From positions 5,890,001-5,954,000 of the forward strand of contig NZ_CP150276.1 of NCBI RefSeq assembly GCF_037977235.1: a stretch of DNA of 64,000 bases. The letters run 5' to 3'. A program made the position numbers and the translations under genes. This document shows, one piece after another, positions 43,409-53,357 of this stretch (the stretch's first letter is position 1; each line of letters starts with the position of its first letter). Origin of the DNA: Paenibacillus sp. FSL K6-0276. Its GTDB lineage: Bacteria; Bacillota; Bacilli; Paenibacillales; Paenibacillaceae. The notes under the pieces were generated by a model. It worked only from the letters and a program-made list of their open reading frames with translations, was not told the DNA's origin and ran no database searches.

Positions 43409-44062
43409 TTACATAATGGTTTGAAGTCGAACGATGGCCTGAGCCCGGTCAACCACCTCTAATTTGCTGTAGAGATTGCTAATATAGTTGCGGGCCGTAC
43501 CCTCCGCGATATGTAGTGTATCAGCGATTTCGCGGTTGTTCATTCCCCGGATAATGAGCTGCGCCAGCTCCTCTTCCCGCTCAGTTAGACTCATACGATC
43601 TAGATTGGATCTTTGCCAATGTTCGTACTCCTCCGTCAATCTACTCATCCTCGTCGCCAATTTGGCTGCTACCGGGGCTGGCAGGATAAATTGCCCTGAT
43701 ATCGTATCACGGATCGAGGTGATCATTTTGTCTGCATCCATATCCTTCAGCATATACCCGCTTGCTCCGAATGCCATGCCCTCAACAATATAATCTGTCT
43801 CTATAAAAGTGGTCAAAATCAGAATAAATATGTCCGGACGAATCTGCTTGATTCGTTTTAGTGCACTAATCCCATTCATAACCGGCATTTGAACATCGAG
43901 CAGTACCAGATCGGGCTGGAACGTTTCCACCATCTCGCACGCCTCCTCCCCGTTCTTGGCAGCCCCGACCACCTCCATATCATCCTCCAGATCCAGAATG
44001 GTGCGTAGTCCTTCACGTGTCAACAATTGATCGTCGGCAATTACAATCTTTATCTTACTCAT
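43409..44062 (-). CDS. NarL/LuxR-family response regulator
   Basis: 217 residues: receiver with Asp56 (LVLLDVQMPVMNGISALKRI) and a LuxR HTH (LTEREEELAQLIIRGMNNRE, IADTLHIAEGTARNYISNLY). Its ATG overlaps the stop of the giant kinase at 44059 by four bases, so the two form a two-component pair in one operon. Confidence 0.93.
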   Translation of the reverse strand: MSKIKIVIADDQLLTREGLRTILDLEDDMEVVGAAKNGEEACEMVETFQPDLVLLDVQMPVMNGISALKRIKQIRPDIFILILTTFIETDYIVEGMAFGASGYMLKDMDADKMITSIRDTISGQFILPAPVAAKLATRMSRLTEEYEHWQRSNLDRMSLTEREEELAQLIIRGMNNREIADTLHIAEGTARNYISNLYSKLEVVDRAQAIVRLQTIM

Positions 44063-47000
44063 TTTCTTCCCCCAACCCTTCGCATTGGCAGATCGATCTC
44101 CAGTAAACAGCCTTCATTCATTTCTGAATCAATGGATAAGCTACCTCCCAGTTGCTCAACCCGTTCTTTCATCGTCCTAAGTCCAAACCCCATCACAATG
44201 GGACTATCACCTGACCCACGATCTTTGAGCCTAAACTGCAAATTCGCTCCGACAGACTCCAGACTAAAATGGAACTCCGTACTCTTGCCGTGTCTGATCC
44301 CATTCGTTAAGCCCTCCTGCAAAGCATGATAGATAGCCTTCTTATAGGCTGTTGACATGGGCTCCGGCAGATCATAAATAACGGTATGGATGACAACGCC
44401 TGCATTTCGCTCTGTATCACGAATCAGTTGCTTCAACATGACCGAGAGGTCGGAATACTTGTCCTCCTTCAGCATATGGACAGAGCCACGGATTTCATTC
44501 AAGCTATGCCGAACAAGATCCTGTGCTTCAACCAGACGCTGAACGCCGCTATCTATATCTTTCTTCTGGAGCAGGCGCTTTCCAGCCTCAATTTGCAGAA
44601 TCGTCGATGTGAGCGTATGCCCAACAATGTCATGTATCTCCTGTGCAATACGATTTCGTTCCTCATAGACAGTAGCTTCAGCCAAAGCCGCGGACGTCTC
44701 ACGCATCGAACGCTCCAGGCTAAGGGTTCTTTCTGTGACTTGATCCTCTAGATTCTTCTTAAGATATTGAATTCCCGAGTATAGCTTGGCATTGGCGATG
44801 GAGATTGCGCATTGAGAGCCCAGCAACTTGAGCACATCAAGCCTTTGTGGGGTGAATACGCCTGGTGACAAGTTATTCTCCAAATAGAGCAAACAAATCA
44901 ATTTATTCTGATTCATGATCGGAAGACAAAGCACCGATTTCAGCCCATTGTCCCTAATATAGGCGTTACGCGTAAATATTCCATCACTAGCTGCATCGTG
45001 CAGCACGACCTGTTCTTGCGTTCTTGCCGTATAGCCTATAATTGCCGCCGGGACAAGATCCGATTCTTCCCCAAGTGGAACAGACTCGATATGCAGAGTC
45101 TCCGATGTCCCATAAGCCTCAACCATCCATCTGCCATCATGATCAAAAATAACCGCTCCATACTCGGCCCCAGCATTGTGGAGCATGATCCGCATCAGCG
45201 TGGCCAATAATCGACTCATCTCCATCTCGCCCGATAAAGCTTGTGCAGACATCACTACAGAAAGAGAATCGACTCGATCGAGCCCGGGCTCCCGTTTAAT
45301 ATGCAGTAAATGGCTGTGCTGCTGCTCAAGGTCAGCCGCTTTAGCCTTTGCACCCCATTGCAGATAAGCCTCGTAGGCCTCGGTCATATAGATTCTTGCT
45401 AGATGCAATTTGCCATGACGAAGCCCATATTTGCCGTAGCACTCTGCCGCCATCGCTAAATCGTGAATATGACCGTTGATACGAGCAGTCTCAATAGACT
45501 GCTCATACAATGCTTCCGCTTGTCGAGGATCTCTCGATAGGCGAGTCAGCTCAGCCTTCATCAACAGGTATTTATGTTGATAATTTTCCGGGCAACGACT
45601 AGCAAGCTTCTTCATCTTCTTCAGCCGCTTGCGCATTTCCCCCCGATAGACACGCTGCTCTTCAACAGTATGTTCCTCATACAGCTGAGCCCAGACTAAA
45701 GTCTCATAAGTGATCTGCATGGCATGATCTGCCCCATCTTCACGTGACTCTATAATCGCGGCTGACTTGCTCAATGCCTCACTGGCTTTTCGGTACTCCC
45801 CAAACACATAGCCCGTCATATAGTGGTAGATCCAGACCATTTCTTGTATAAAATTAAATGTGTCTCCATGAACCGACTGTGCAAACTCAGGTTCGTGAAT
45901 CTCAGCGATGTCAAATGGATCATCTTCAGAGCGATAACCTGTTAAGCGAACTAGAGTGGCCACAGCTATGATAGCCTGCTTACAATGAAGACTGTTGTTA
46001 TGGCGCAGCAATTCGCCAGAATGAGTAATTAACCGATCATAGATATCACCTAGCGGATGACCATATTGCAAAAGTGAGGCACAATTGATCAGTATACTCT
46101 GGTTACCCTGCCATAGATCGCCCGATTCCAGTCCAACTTTACCTGCATGCTCGGTAAACGTATGGAGCATAGATGGATCATAATGCCGCCAGCTGTCGAA
46201 GCACATTGCGAATGCGGTCAAAGTTCTCACATACAGCTTCGGATAGGGTTTAGATAAGCTGCACGCTAACATGCCCCATTTGAACGTCTCTTCATCATTA
46301 CGAAAGTAATAGTATTGAAACATTGCGTAGCTTATGAACCCAATGGAAGCTTCCGGAGTCATCCCATAATCGAGCGTTAATTCAATCATGGTGAAGGAAG
46401 AAGCGAGCCACCCATCTCGGTTGACATAGAAGCAGGCATTGCTCGTATGATCTAAAGTGGACATTGCGACTCTACGAGCCTCGTCCGTCATCGGCGGTAA
46501 AAGATTAAGCGATTCGAGTGAGACCTTCTGTAGTCTGCGCCGCAATCTTAACCATTGAAGTGTCAATTGAACATAGCTAGGATCAAATTGATGGCTCACT
46601 TTCAGTAACGATAATGTATGCCGACCTAAGGAGATAACTTCTTCATGGTTATCATTACTTGCTTCCAACTGAACCTTCATCGCGTAGATGTAAGCCTTAT
46701 CCGTATTTGTCGCAGCTTTATGGATTAACAGATGGAATAATTCATTAGCCTTGTCAAAATGTGAACATAAGTATTCGAGCTCGGCCCTCTCACGAAATAC
46801 ACGGAAGGTTAGTCCATAATGCTCCTCCCAACTGTGCTCCTCTAATAGCGCTGTCGCGTGAAGCATATATTGCAAGGATGTCTCATGAGCGGTTGATTGC
46901 TTTGCGCTTATCCCTGCCCGTAAGTTCAGTTTCACCAGTTGAAGCCTCTGCTCCGGGTGATCTATCCACGCAAGCGCCTGATTCAAATGATGGACAGCTT

Positions 47001-49137
47001 CAAATAGAATTGTTCCTTCACTAAGAGAGCTGCGGCCTAGCAATAGCATGCCAATCCTCCAATGCAGCTCTGGGCGCTCCTCTACGGGAACAAGAGCATA
47101 AGCCGCCCGATGAATGCGGTTGTGCTGAAATTTAAAATACGTATATTCCTCCCCGTTAACAGGTTGTAGCAAGCGTCCATTTACAGCAACTTCCAATGCT
47201 TCGGTCAATGTATCTACCGGAATCTCCGTAATTTCAGCAAGCGTACCCACATCAAATATGCTGCCCAGTAAAGCAGCTCTACTAAGTGCATACACCGTCT
47301 GATCGGGAAATTGCTGTAATTTACTTGAAAGATATGCTGCTGCATTATCGGGAACATTCAATTCGGTAATGCGCTGGAGGTCCCATTTCCAGCTTCGAAG
47401 ATCCTCGTCAAATTCCACTCTCTGATCATCAATCAAATCCTGAAGGAATTGCTTAATAAATAATGGATTCCCATCTGTCTTATGCAGAAGTACCCGCGCT
47501 AGCTCGTCCAAGTCAGCAGCCTCGTAACGCATAACATCCAGTAGCAGTTGTTTTAAATCGGTGAGTTCAAGCGCTTGTAGAGAAATTCTACTCATCACTA
47601 CGTTGCGGTCTATCAAATGCTTTTCCAGCCTACTGAGTGGGTGCAGCCTCGTGATTTCCCGATCACGATAGGAAAGAACGATTAGCAGATGACTCGTGGC
47701 CGTGTCCTCTATAAGTGAAGTGAGATATTGCAGCGATGTTTCATCCGCCCATTGCAGATTGTCCAATATCAAGATCAAAGGATGATCCTCATGAGGAAAG
47801 AGTTGAATAAACCGGCTCATGATTAATTGAAATCGATGCTGAGCTTCCAGCGGCGGCAACGGAGGTACGGAAGGTTGGGGGCCAATCAAGAGCTCAAGCT
47901 TAGGGACAAGTTCGATCAGCAATTGCCCGTAACTGTCCACTGCTTGTAAAATACGCAGCTTCCAAACCTCCACCTGCAGCTTCGTTTCCATCAGCAGTTG
48001 ACTGACCAAATCTTCTATAACTTGATGCCAGATGCCATAAGGGAGTGAGGTATGTAGAGATTCGAATTTGCCTCTGGCGAAAAAACCATCCAAAGAAATC
48101 GAATTTCTAAGCGTTTCTTTTAGAAAGGTTGTTTTGCCGATACCACTCTCGCCACTAAGCCAGACCGTCTTTACAGCACCTTGTGATGCTCGTTTCAGCG
48201 CTTCTCGTAAGCTTAGTTTCTCAAAATGTCTTCCGTAGAATCGTTCCGATACCATCCAGCGTTCCGGAATATCCCAGCTTCCTAACAGGAAGGGCTCGAT
48301 GTACCCGTATTGTTGTAGGTGGGATAGACATTCCTCAAGATCCGACTTGATTCCAAAGGCGCTGGCATATCTCGCATCAGGCATTTTCTCCATGCATTTG
48401 CCAACAATGTCAGAGACAGATAGAGGGATAGTGGGAAACCTGCGATGTAAAGGCTCAGGTGTATCTGCAAGATGACGATAGACAATATCAACAACATCAT
48501 GAAGCTCAAAAGGGCGACTGCCTGAGAGACATTCATACATAATGACTCCAAGCGAATAAAAGTCAGAACGATAGTCCGGGTTCAACCCAGTTCGACCCGT
48601 TTGCTCTGGCGATATATAAGGAAGCAAGGCATCCGGCCGCCCGCTTAACGGTGACAATGGACTGGTATCATTTTCAGTGGAGCACATTCGTATATCAATA
48701 AATTTCGTTTCAAAAGTATTTGGATTGACGATTAGATGAGCGGGGGTTAGTTCATTTAGTGTTATTTTTTCACGATGAATTTGCATAAGGCAATCAGCAA
48801 CAGCGATGGCGATCCGAAGCAGCACTGGAAGCTCCAGTGAATCAGGTGTACGCAGTATCTGATCCAGCGTACTCCCCTCTATATCTTTTAGGAGAAGGAC
48901 TGGCCGATCCGGCGTGATTTCCAGACTATACGCCTCGATTGCTCCACGACCGCTAAGTCGCTTAAGCATGCCATACTCATAACGAAAAGCATCAACCATA
49001 GTAGATCCCGGGTACTCGCCTGTAGTTGTCTTGGCGATAACCCTAAGACCATCTTCTTGACGTAGGAGTCTGTACAGCCTGATATCTGAGGTAGTCTCTA
49101 TCAGATCTAAAGTTTGGTATCCTTGCAACTCAAACAT
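44059..49137 (-). CDS. Giant hybrid sensor kinase: pseudokinase-AAA-TPR-GAF-histidine kinase
   Basis: 1692 residues. In order: a serine/threonine-kinase-like domain (1-270), AAA/STAND ATPase (about 300-600; Walker A SGESGIGKTTFL, Walker B LILILDNLQWAD), a long helical TPR-like region (650-1250), GAF (1270-1420), a coiled coil, then HisKA_3 with H-box His about 1502 (NRIAQEIHDIVGHTLTS) and HATPase (N-box EGLTNGIRHG). The kinase-like domain lacks the key residues: the HRD-type motif reads LNELTPAHL, so the catalytic Asp is Glu and the metal-binding Asn is His, and DFG reads DIR. It is probably a pseudokinase sensor. GGGAG precedes the ATG at 49137. It pairs with the regulator at 43409. Confidence 0.93.
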   Translation of the reverse strand: MFELQGYQTLDLIETTSDIRLYRLLRQEDGLRVIAKTTTGEYPGSTMVDAFRYEYGMLKRLSGRGAIEAYSLEITPDRPVLLLKDIEGSTLDQILRTPDSLELPVLLRIAIAVADCLMQIHREKITLNELTPAHLIVNPNTFETKFIDIRMCSTENDTSPLSPLSGRPDALLPYISPEQTGRTGLNPDYRSDFYSLGVIMYECLSGSRPFELHDVVDIVYRHLADTPEPLHRRFPTIPLSVSDIVGKCMEKMPDARYASAFGIKSDLEECLSHLQQYGYIEPFLLGSWDIPERWMVSERFYGRHFEKLSLREALKRASQGAVKTVWLSGESGIGKTTFLKETLRNSISLDGFFARGKFESLHTSLPYGIWHQVIEDLVSQLLMETKLQVEVWKLRILQAVDSYGQLLIELVPKLELLIGPQPSVPPLPPLEAQHRFQLIMSRFIQLFPHEDHPLILILDNLQWADETSLQYLTSLIEDTATSHLLIVLSYRDREITRLHPLSRLEKHLIDRNVVMSRISLQALELTDLKQLLLDVMRYEAADLDELARVLLHKTDGNPLFIKQFLQDLIDDQRVEFDEDLRSWKWDLQRITELNVPDNAAAYLSSKLQQFPDQTVYALSRAALLGSIFDVGTLAEITEIPVDTLTEALEVAVNGRLLQPVNGEEYTYFKFQHNRIHRAAYALVPVEERPELHWRIGMLLLGRSSLSEGTILFEAVHHLNQALAWIDHPEQRLQLVKLNLRAGISAKQSTAHETSLQYMLHATALLEEHSWEEHYGLTFRVFRERAELEYLCSHFDKANELFHLLIHKAATNTDKAYIYAMKVQLEASNDNHEEVISLGRHTLSLLKVSHQFDPSYVQLTLQWLRLRRRLQKVSLESLNLLPPMTDEARRVAMSTLDHTSNACFYVNRDGWLASSFTMIELTLDYGMTPEASIGFISYAMFQYYYFRNDEETFKWGMLACSLSKPYPKLYVRTLTAFAMCFDSWRHYDPSMLHTFTEHAGKVGLESGDLWQGNQSILINCASLLQYGHPLGDIYDRLITHSGELLRHNNSLHCKQAIIAVATLVRLTGYRSEDDPFDIAEIHEPEFAQSVHGDTFNFIQEMVWIYHYMTGYVFGEYRKASEALSKSAAIIESREDGADHAMQITYETLVWAQLYEEHTVEEQRVYRGEMRKRLKKMKKLASRCPENYQHKYLLMKAELTRLSRDPRQAEALYEQSIETARINGHIHDLAMAAECYGKYGLRHGKLHLARIYMTEAYEAYLQWGAKAKAADLEQQHSHLLHIKREPGLDRVDSLSVVMSAQALSGEMEMSRLLATLMRIMLHNAGAEYGAVIFDHDGRWMVEAYGTSETLHIESVPLGEESDLVPAAIIGYTARTQEQVVLHDAASDGIFTRNAYIRDNGLKSVLCLPIMNQNKLICLLYLENNLSPGVFTPQRLDVLKLLGSQCAISIANAKLYSGIQYLKKNLEDQVTERTLSLERSMRETSAALAEATVYEERNRIAQEIHDIVGHTLTSTILQIEAGKRLLQKKDIDSGVQRLVEAQDLVRHSLNEIRGSVHMLKEDKYSDLSVMLKQLIRDTERNAGVVIHTVIYDLPEPMSTAYKKAIYHALQEGLTNGIRHGKSTEFHFSLESVGANLQFRLKDRGSGDSPIVMGFGLRTMKERVEQLGGSLSIDSEMNEGCLLEIDLPMRRVGGRK

Positions 49138-49341
49138 GAACAGCACTCCCTAGTTACAATTAGGTAGACAGAATACGCAATATCGCAAAGTAGTTATACT
49201 CATTATATCATCTGATCTCGCCGTAGAATCCTATGTTGTAATTAACTTTGTCATCTGTTTTGTCATATGACATCTATTAAATTTCATTGTGATAATATAG
49301 GAAAAAATACTCAATCATCCCCAACATAAGGAGGATTCAAA

Positions 49342-50146
49342 TTGCATCTTTCCTACATAAACTACCCTATGCTTGAGCACCTGTCCGATGAAGAATTACA
49401 GCAGTTAGCCCCAGAAATGCAAGAAGAGCATTATGAACCCGGCAAGCTTATCATGCAACAGGGCGAGGTCAGCCAGCGGGTTTATATTTTGGTATCCGGT
49501 CAGGTACAAGTATTTATTAGTACGGAAATAAAGGTAGAACTGGCTATACTCTCGAAAGGCCAGTTCTTCGGGGAAATGTCCTGTCTTACCAGAGACCCCA
49601 TCAGTGCAAATGTAGAAACGATCGATAACGTTCATGTGATATCCGTATCCAGGAATGGCATGCTGCTGTTGATGGACAAAAATCGCGAGTTCCGCAGCCA
49701 GATCATCGAATCCATGATCAAGAGAATCCAAAATTCCAACGAACGTGTACTGGAAGAACATACGAAAAGTCAGATTATAATGAAGCTACATGAATCCGAG
49801 GAACAAGAGCGTTACGGTGAGCTGATCGGAGAAAGTGCCGAAATGCGGGCACTTCTCGGATGGATTGAACGCCTGTCAATGGAGCGGGCCCATGTTGTCG
49901 TGATAGGTGAACCCGGTACAGGGAAGGTAAATGTAGCAAGGGCACTTCATTACCGAACAACGAACGGACAATACCCGCTACTGGTATTAAATGTAGCAGA
50001 CCGTTGATTGGGAGACCAAGGTCATTGCGGCAAAAGGAGGAACCATTGTCATCGAGGAAGCCGAATCCTGTCCTTCTGAGAAGCTACTACAGATGCTGGA
50101 GGCAGCTGCACAGATTCGAATCATCCTGACTAGCGCGAGAAGATAG
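49342..50146 (+). pseudogene. Cyclic-nucleotide-binding-type sensor with AAA domain, frameshifted
   Basis: TTG start with AGGAGG 7 bases before it. Residues 10-125 are a Crp/Fnr-type sensor barrel (EPGKLIMQQGEVSQRVYILV, LAILSKGQFFGEMSCLTRDP). Then comes a short helix and a sigma-54-activator-type AAA segment (LIGESAEMRALLGWIERLSM, VVVIGEPGTGKVNVARALHY). The frame ends at 50007, but a shift of one base near 49997 restores TVDWETKVIAAKGGTIVIEE, the Walker B region, ending IRIILTSARR at 50146. No DNA-binding HTH is present even with the repaired frame. It is divergent from the giant kinase and may act with it. Whether the shift is real needs reads. Confidence 0.75.
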
Positions 50147-50170
50147 CTACTTCTTAGATACATTGCATAC

Positions 50171-50232
50171 AAAAAAAGAAAAATTCAGGAGGGGTCCCAA
50201 GAGCTATGAAATGGCTGCTGGGACCCCTCCTC
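50171..50232 (-). terminator. Strong intrinsic terminator
   Basis: AGGAGGGGTCCCA ... TGGGACCCCTCCT perfect 13-bp stem followed on the minus strand by GAATTTTTCTTTTTTT. It ends the lemA/regulator transcript. Confidence 0.9.
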
Positions 50233-50256
50233 GTATGTAATGCGAAGGCAATATTT

Positions 50257-50892
50257 TTACTCATAAGACATTGCATATTTCGTTAGCCCTATCGCGTTTG
50301 CGTACAGTGCTGCCTGTGTCCGATCATTAACCTGCAGCTTCGCTAAAATCTGGCTGACATGCTTCTTGACCGTGAATTCACTAATAAAAAGACGTGAGGC
50401 AATCGTTCTATTGCAGGCGCCTTGTCCAAGCTCAATCAGTACTTCCTTCTCTTTCGGTGTCAATTCATTCGTCGGACTGCTGCCGCTCGTACGCATCTTT
50501 TCTTCCATTAGACCAGGATCATAATACTTTCTCCCTTTGTGCACCAACTGGATAGCAAAGAGTAATTCCTCCGGCAGTGCCTCTTTTAGGACATATCCAT
50601 CTACCAGCACCTCTTCAGCCCTTAAGAAATCCTCTCTGCTCGCAGAGGAAGTCAACAGAATGAACTTACTAACAATGCCGCGAGCACGTACTGTCTTAAT
50701 GACATCCAGTCCCGATTCATCAGCAAGCTTAAGATCAATGAGAACAATATCTGGCTTTGTCGCTTCAATCACATCTAATGCTTCTTGACCATTCGTAGCT
50801 TCACCAGCAAATTGCACATTCGGTTGCATTGAAATGACAGATGCCAGCCCTCTTCTAACTAAAGGATGATCATCAACAATGACGATTTTCAC
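50257..50892 (-). CDS. NarL/LuxR-family response regulator without adjacent kinase
   Basis: 211 residues: receiver with Asp53 (VLIDLKLADESGLDVIKTVR) and LuxR HTH (LTPKEKEVLIELGQGACNRT, IASRLFISEFTVKKHVSQIL). No histidine kinase gene adjoins it. The LemA gene lies 55 bases upstream on the same strand and the giant kinase operon 1 kb away, so cross-phosphorylation by that kinase is possible but not shown. Confidence 0.9.
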   Translation of the reverse strand: MKIVIVDDHPLVRRGLASVISMQPNVQFAGEATNGQEALDVIEATKPDIVLIDLKLADESGLDVIKTVRARGIVSKFILLTSSASREDFLRAEEVLVDGYVLKEALPEELLFAIQLVHKGRKYYDPGLMEEKMRTSGSSPTNELTPKEKEVLIELGQGACNRTIASRLFISEFTVKKHVSQILAKLQVNDRTQAALYANAIGLTKYAMSYE

Positions 50893-50947
50893 AGAAACAC
50901 CTCCCTCTAAAATTCATGCATTCTCTAATTCTCTGAATTAAATCCTC

Positions 50948-51505
50948 TTAGGATACCGTCCAATTAACATCTGCCCGTTTGGCGCCCTCCATCTTGAGCA
51001 AGATTTCCGACTTAAATCCAACAGTCTCTGCAAATAAGAGATTAGGAAACGCACTAATCATCGTATTATAGCTTGTCACATTTGCGTTATAGATACGTCT
51101 ACTGATAGATAGATTTTCCTCCAAAATATTAATGCTTCGCTGCAATTTGATATACTTATCGCTGGCTTTAAGCTCTGGATAATGGTCTGCCTGAACATTT
51201 ATCGTATGAAGATACTTTTCCATTTTCACATATCTAGTCAACTTCTCAACCGGAAATTGATGATCCCTTAAACCAGCACGCATTCTATGCACAAGTGCCA
51301 ATGTTTCGCGTTCATGTGTAGCATAAGTAATGACCATTTCCGCAACTTCTGTTAACGCCTCAAACCGATTTTGTAAATGGGCTTCTATGGTAGCAAAAGA
51401 TTCTTTCACACGATTACGCATGCCGAACAATCGATTGTAAGCAACCATTAAATAAGCTCCGATTATAACAACGATGATCAATCCGACTCCTAACATCTGC
51501 ATCAC
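50948..51505 (-). CDS. LemA-family membrane protein
   Basis: 185 residues: one N-terminal membrane segment (MLGVGLIIVVIIGAYLMVAY), then the LemA helical domain (NRLFGMRNRVKESFATIEAH, LQNRFEALTEVAEMVITYAT), the motif region YPELKASDKYIKLQRSINIL and ENLSISRRIYNANVTSYNTM. LemA proteins are scaffolds of uncertain function. It is upstream of the response regulator in the same operon. Confidence 0.9.
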   Translation of the reverse strand: MMQMLGVGLIIVVIIGAYLMVAYNRLFGMRNRVKESFATIEAHLQNRFEALTEVAEMVITYATHERETLALVHRMRAGLRDHQFPVEKLTRYVKMEKYLHTINVQADHYPELKASDKYIKLQRSINILEENLSISRRIYNANVTSYNTMISAFPNLLFAETVGFKSEILLKMEGAKRADVNWTVS

Positions 51506-51783
51506 CTCTAGTGTATTTGAATTAATGGGCCGAAATAGTTGAACCGCCCTCCTGTATACAACAAAAAGATTAGTTCCGTTTTATGCCGTAAATGGAAAAT
51601 GATATAAATTCAACGTACTTCTGATTAATTATAATTAAAAGACTTGTCAGGTTATAGTGAGCGTTGTCATTACTTCTGTCATATTACAAAATGGATAATT
51701 TTATAATATAAGTATGAAAAAGGGGTTTCTAAGGGTGCTACTGTTTCCCACATAACCTAAGGCAACAACCTAATTAACCAAGG

Positions 51784-52634
51784 ATGTGTATGCCCATGAG
51801 CAGTGCTACAGAATCATCACGCTATTTAGAGAGACCCAATTTTATTGTAATTCTCGTAGATGAGGAACGATATCCCCCCATTTATGAACACCCCGAAATA
51901 AGGGAATGGAGACAACAGAACCTAGTCACACAACAATTATTAAAATCGCATAGCCTAGAGTTCCACAGACACTATATTGGAACTACCGCCTGCTACCCCA
52001 GCAGGGCAACCCTGTTTACGGATCACTATCCATCACTCCATGGCGTCAGTCCTATTGGTGAAAATCCGCGAAATTCTGCTTCCTCTGCTACTATCGGATT
52101 AAGTGGCCGCGACGAGGTATACGGTGCAGAAACCGTGGAACTCATTCAAGCGCTGGATCGCCAAAAAAACCAGAATAAAAATGCTCCACCCTGGCTGCTC
52201 GTTTCTTCCCTTGTAAATCCGCATGATATTGTTCTATACGGGGCCCTAACTGCACATTTACCTAATTTTAGGTTCGAGGTCAAGCCTATGCCTGCGATTG
52301 CTCCCTCTCCGACACAAAACGAATCGATACTTGGACACAGCCCATCCGCTATTTCGATAATCCTAAGTTTTGGAGTCAACTCGGGGTACAGGATGTGACT
52401 CTTCAGCCTGTGGAGGACAAACCGGGTGAATGGACCACAAGGGTTAAAACAGAACCCGTAACTGACGAATATGAGCTGTACAACTTAACAGAAGATCCTT
52501 TGGAGGCATATAACCTTGCCCACCCCACCTTTGCAACACAGCAGACTAGAAATATTCAGCAATGGATGAAACGTCTACTTGCAGAGCAGCGAAACCAAAA
52601 GCGCCTAACTCCTGCTCAGACATCTACCAAATAA
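51784..52634 (+). pseudogene. Sulfatase (alkaline phosphatase superfamily) with deletions and frameshift
   Basis: The N-terminus is a sulfatase: RPNFIVILVDEERYPP (metal Asp) and TTACYPSRATLFTDHYPSLH, the CxPSR signature whose Cys becomes formylglycine. The middle is shortened, with SPIGENPRNSASSATIGLSG jumping to a later region, and NPHDIVLYG retained. Near 52330 the frame shifts, and the natural C-terminus continues as YFDNPKFWSQLGVQDVTLQP and ELYNLTEDPLEAYNLAHPTF to 52634. Total length is about half that of a normal sulfatase, so it is not functional. Confidence 0.87.
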
Positions 52635-52784
52635 AAACTACACATTAGATGAAAGTAAACACAAAAAAACTACCCCAAAAGAGTAGCCTGATTGCGTATA
52701 AAGTCGCATAAAAATTTATATTTGATAGATATTTTTTATCAACTATCCCGGAAGTGAGACCAGCCTTTAGGACTGGAGGTCTGT

Positions 52785-53357
52785 TTAACTCCCCGATCCA
52801 AACAAACGCCGAAACCAATTCCACACGTCTCCTGTGATGGGGATTAACCCAAAACCATGCTCACCCACGGCGACTAGCCCATACGCCCATTGTCCAATGG
52901 CTACTGCTCCCCCAGCAATCCGTCCTATGGCTACCGCCCCAAATGCCGTATCACCTATGGCGACTGCTCCCAACGCTTTTTCAGCTATCGCGATCGCTCC
53001 CACCGCCACACCAGCTATCGCAATCGCTCCCACGGCGAAGCCAAGCCAGCTAATGGCTATCGCTCCGATGGCTAACCACATCCCCAGTGATATTGCACCC
53101 ACGGACAGTACACCGACGCTTACCGCACCTATGGATATCAAACCAACAGCTATATCTCCAATGGCAATTAATCCAACAGCCGTCTTCACTTGTGGTTTGC
53201 TTCCATGACCATACCCCTGACCTGAGTATCGACCTAAATTGCTACGAATGCTTACGACTGGAAATGAAGGAGATGGCCATTGATAATCAATTTCTCGTCC
53301 ATCTAGTCCTCTAGAATCTGCCCAGCGTGCGATATATTTATGCCATTTCATATCCAT
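52785..53357 (-). CDS. Glycine/alanine decapeptide-repeat protein
   Basis: 190 residues. A soluble head of 58 residues is followed by repeats of ten residues of the form GAVAIGxxAx (for example GAVAIGDTAF, GAVAIGRIAG, GAVAIGQWAY) from about 60 to 175. Gly falls at 62, 72, 82 and 92, then after an irregular 18-residue step at 110, 120, 130, 140, 150, 160 and 170. The period is that of paired pentapeptides, so a beta-solenoid is plausible; alternatively the hydrophobic tract could sit in a membrane. The tail is VWNWFRRLFGSGS. GGGGGA precedes the ATG. Function unknown. The 150 bases between the sulfatase remnant and this gene hold nothing I recognise. Confidence 0.8.
   Translation of the reverse strand: MDMKWHKYIARWADSRGLDGREIDYQWPSPSFPVVSIRSNLGRYSGQGYGHGSKPQVKTAVGLIAIGDIAVGLISIGAVSVGVLSVGAISLGMWLAIGAIAISWLGFAVGAIAIAGVAVGAIAIAEKALGAVAIGDTAFGAVAIGRIAGGAVAIGQWAYGLVAVGEHGFGLIPITGDVWNWFRRLFGSGS

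Noticed and set aside
46761..47024. 87-codon open frame antisense inside the giant kinase gene
   Set aside because: No ribosome-binding site and the sense frame is continuous coding sequence.
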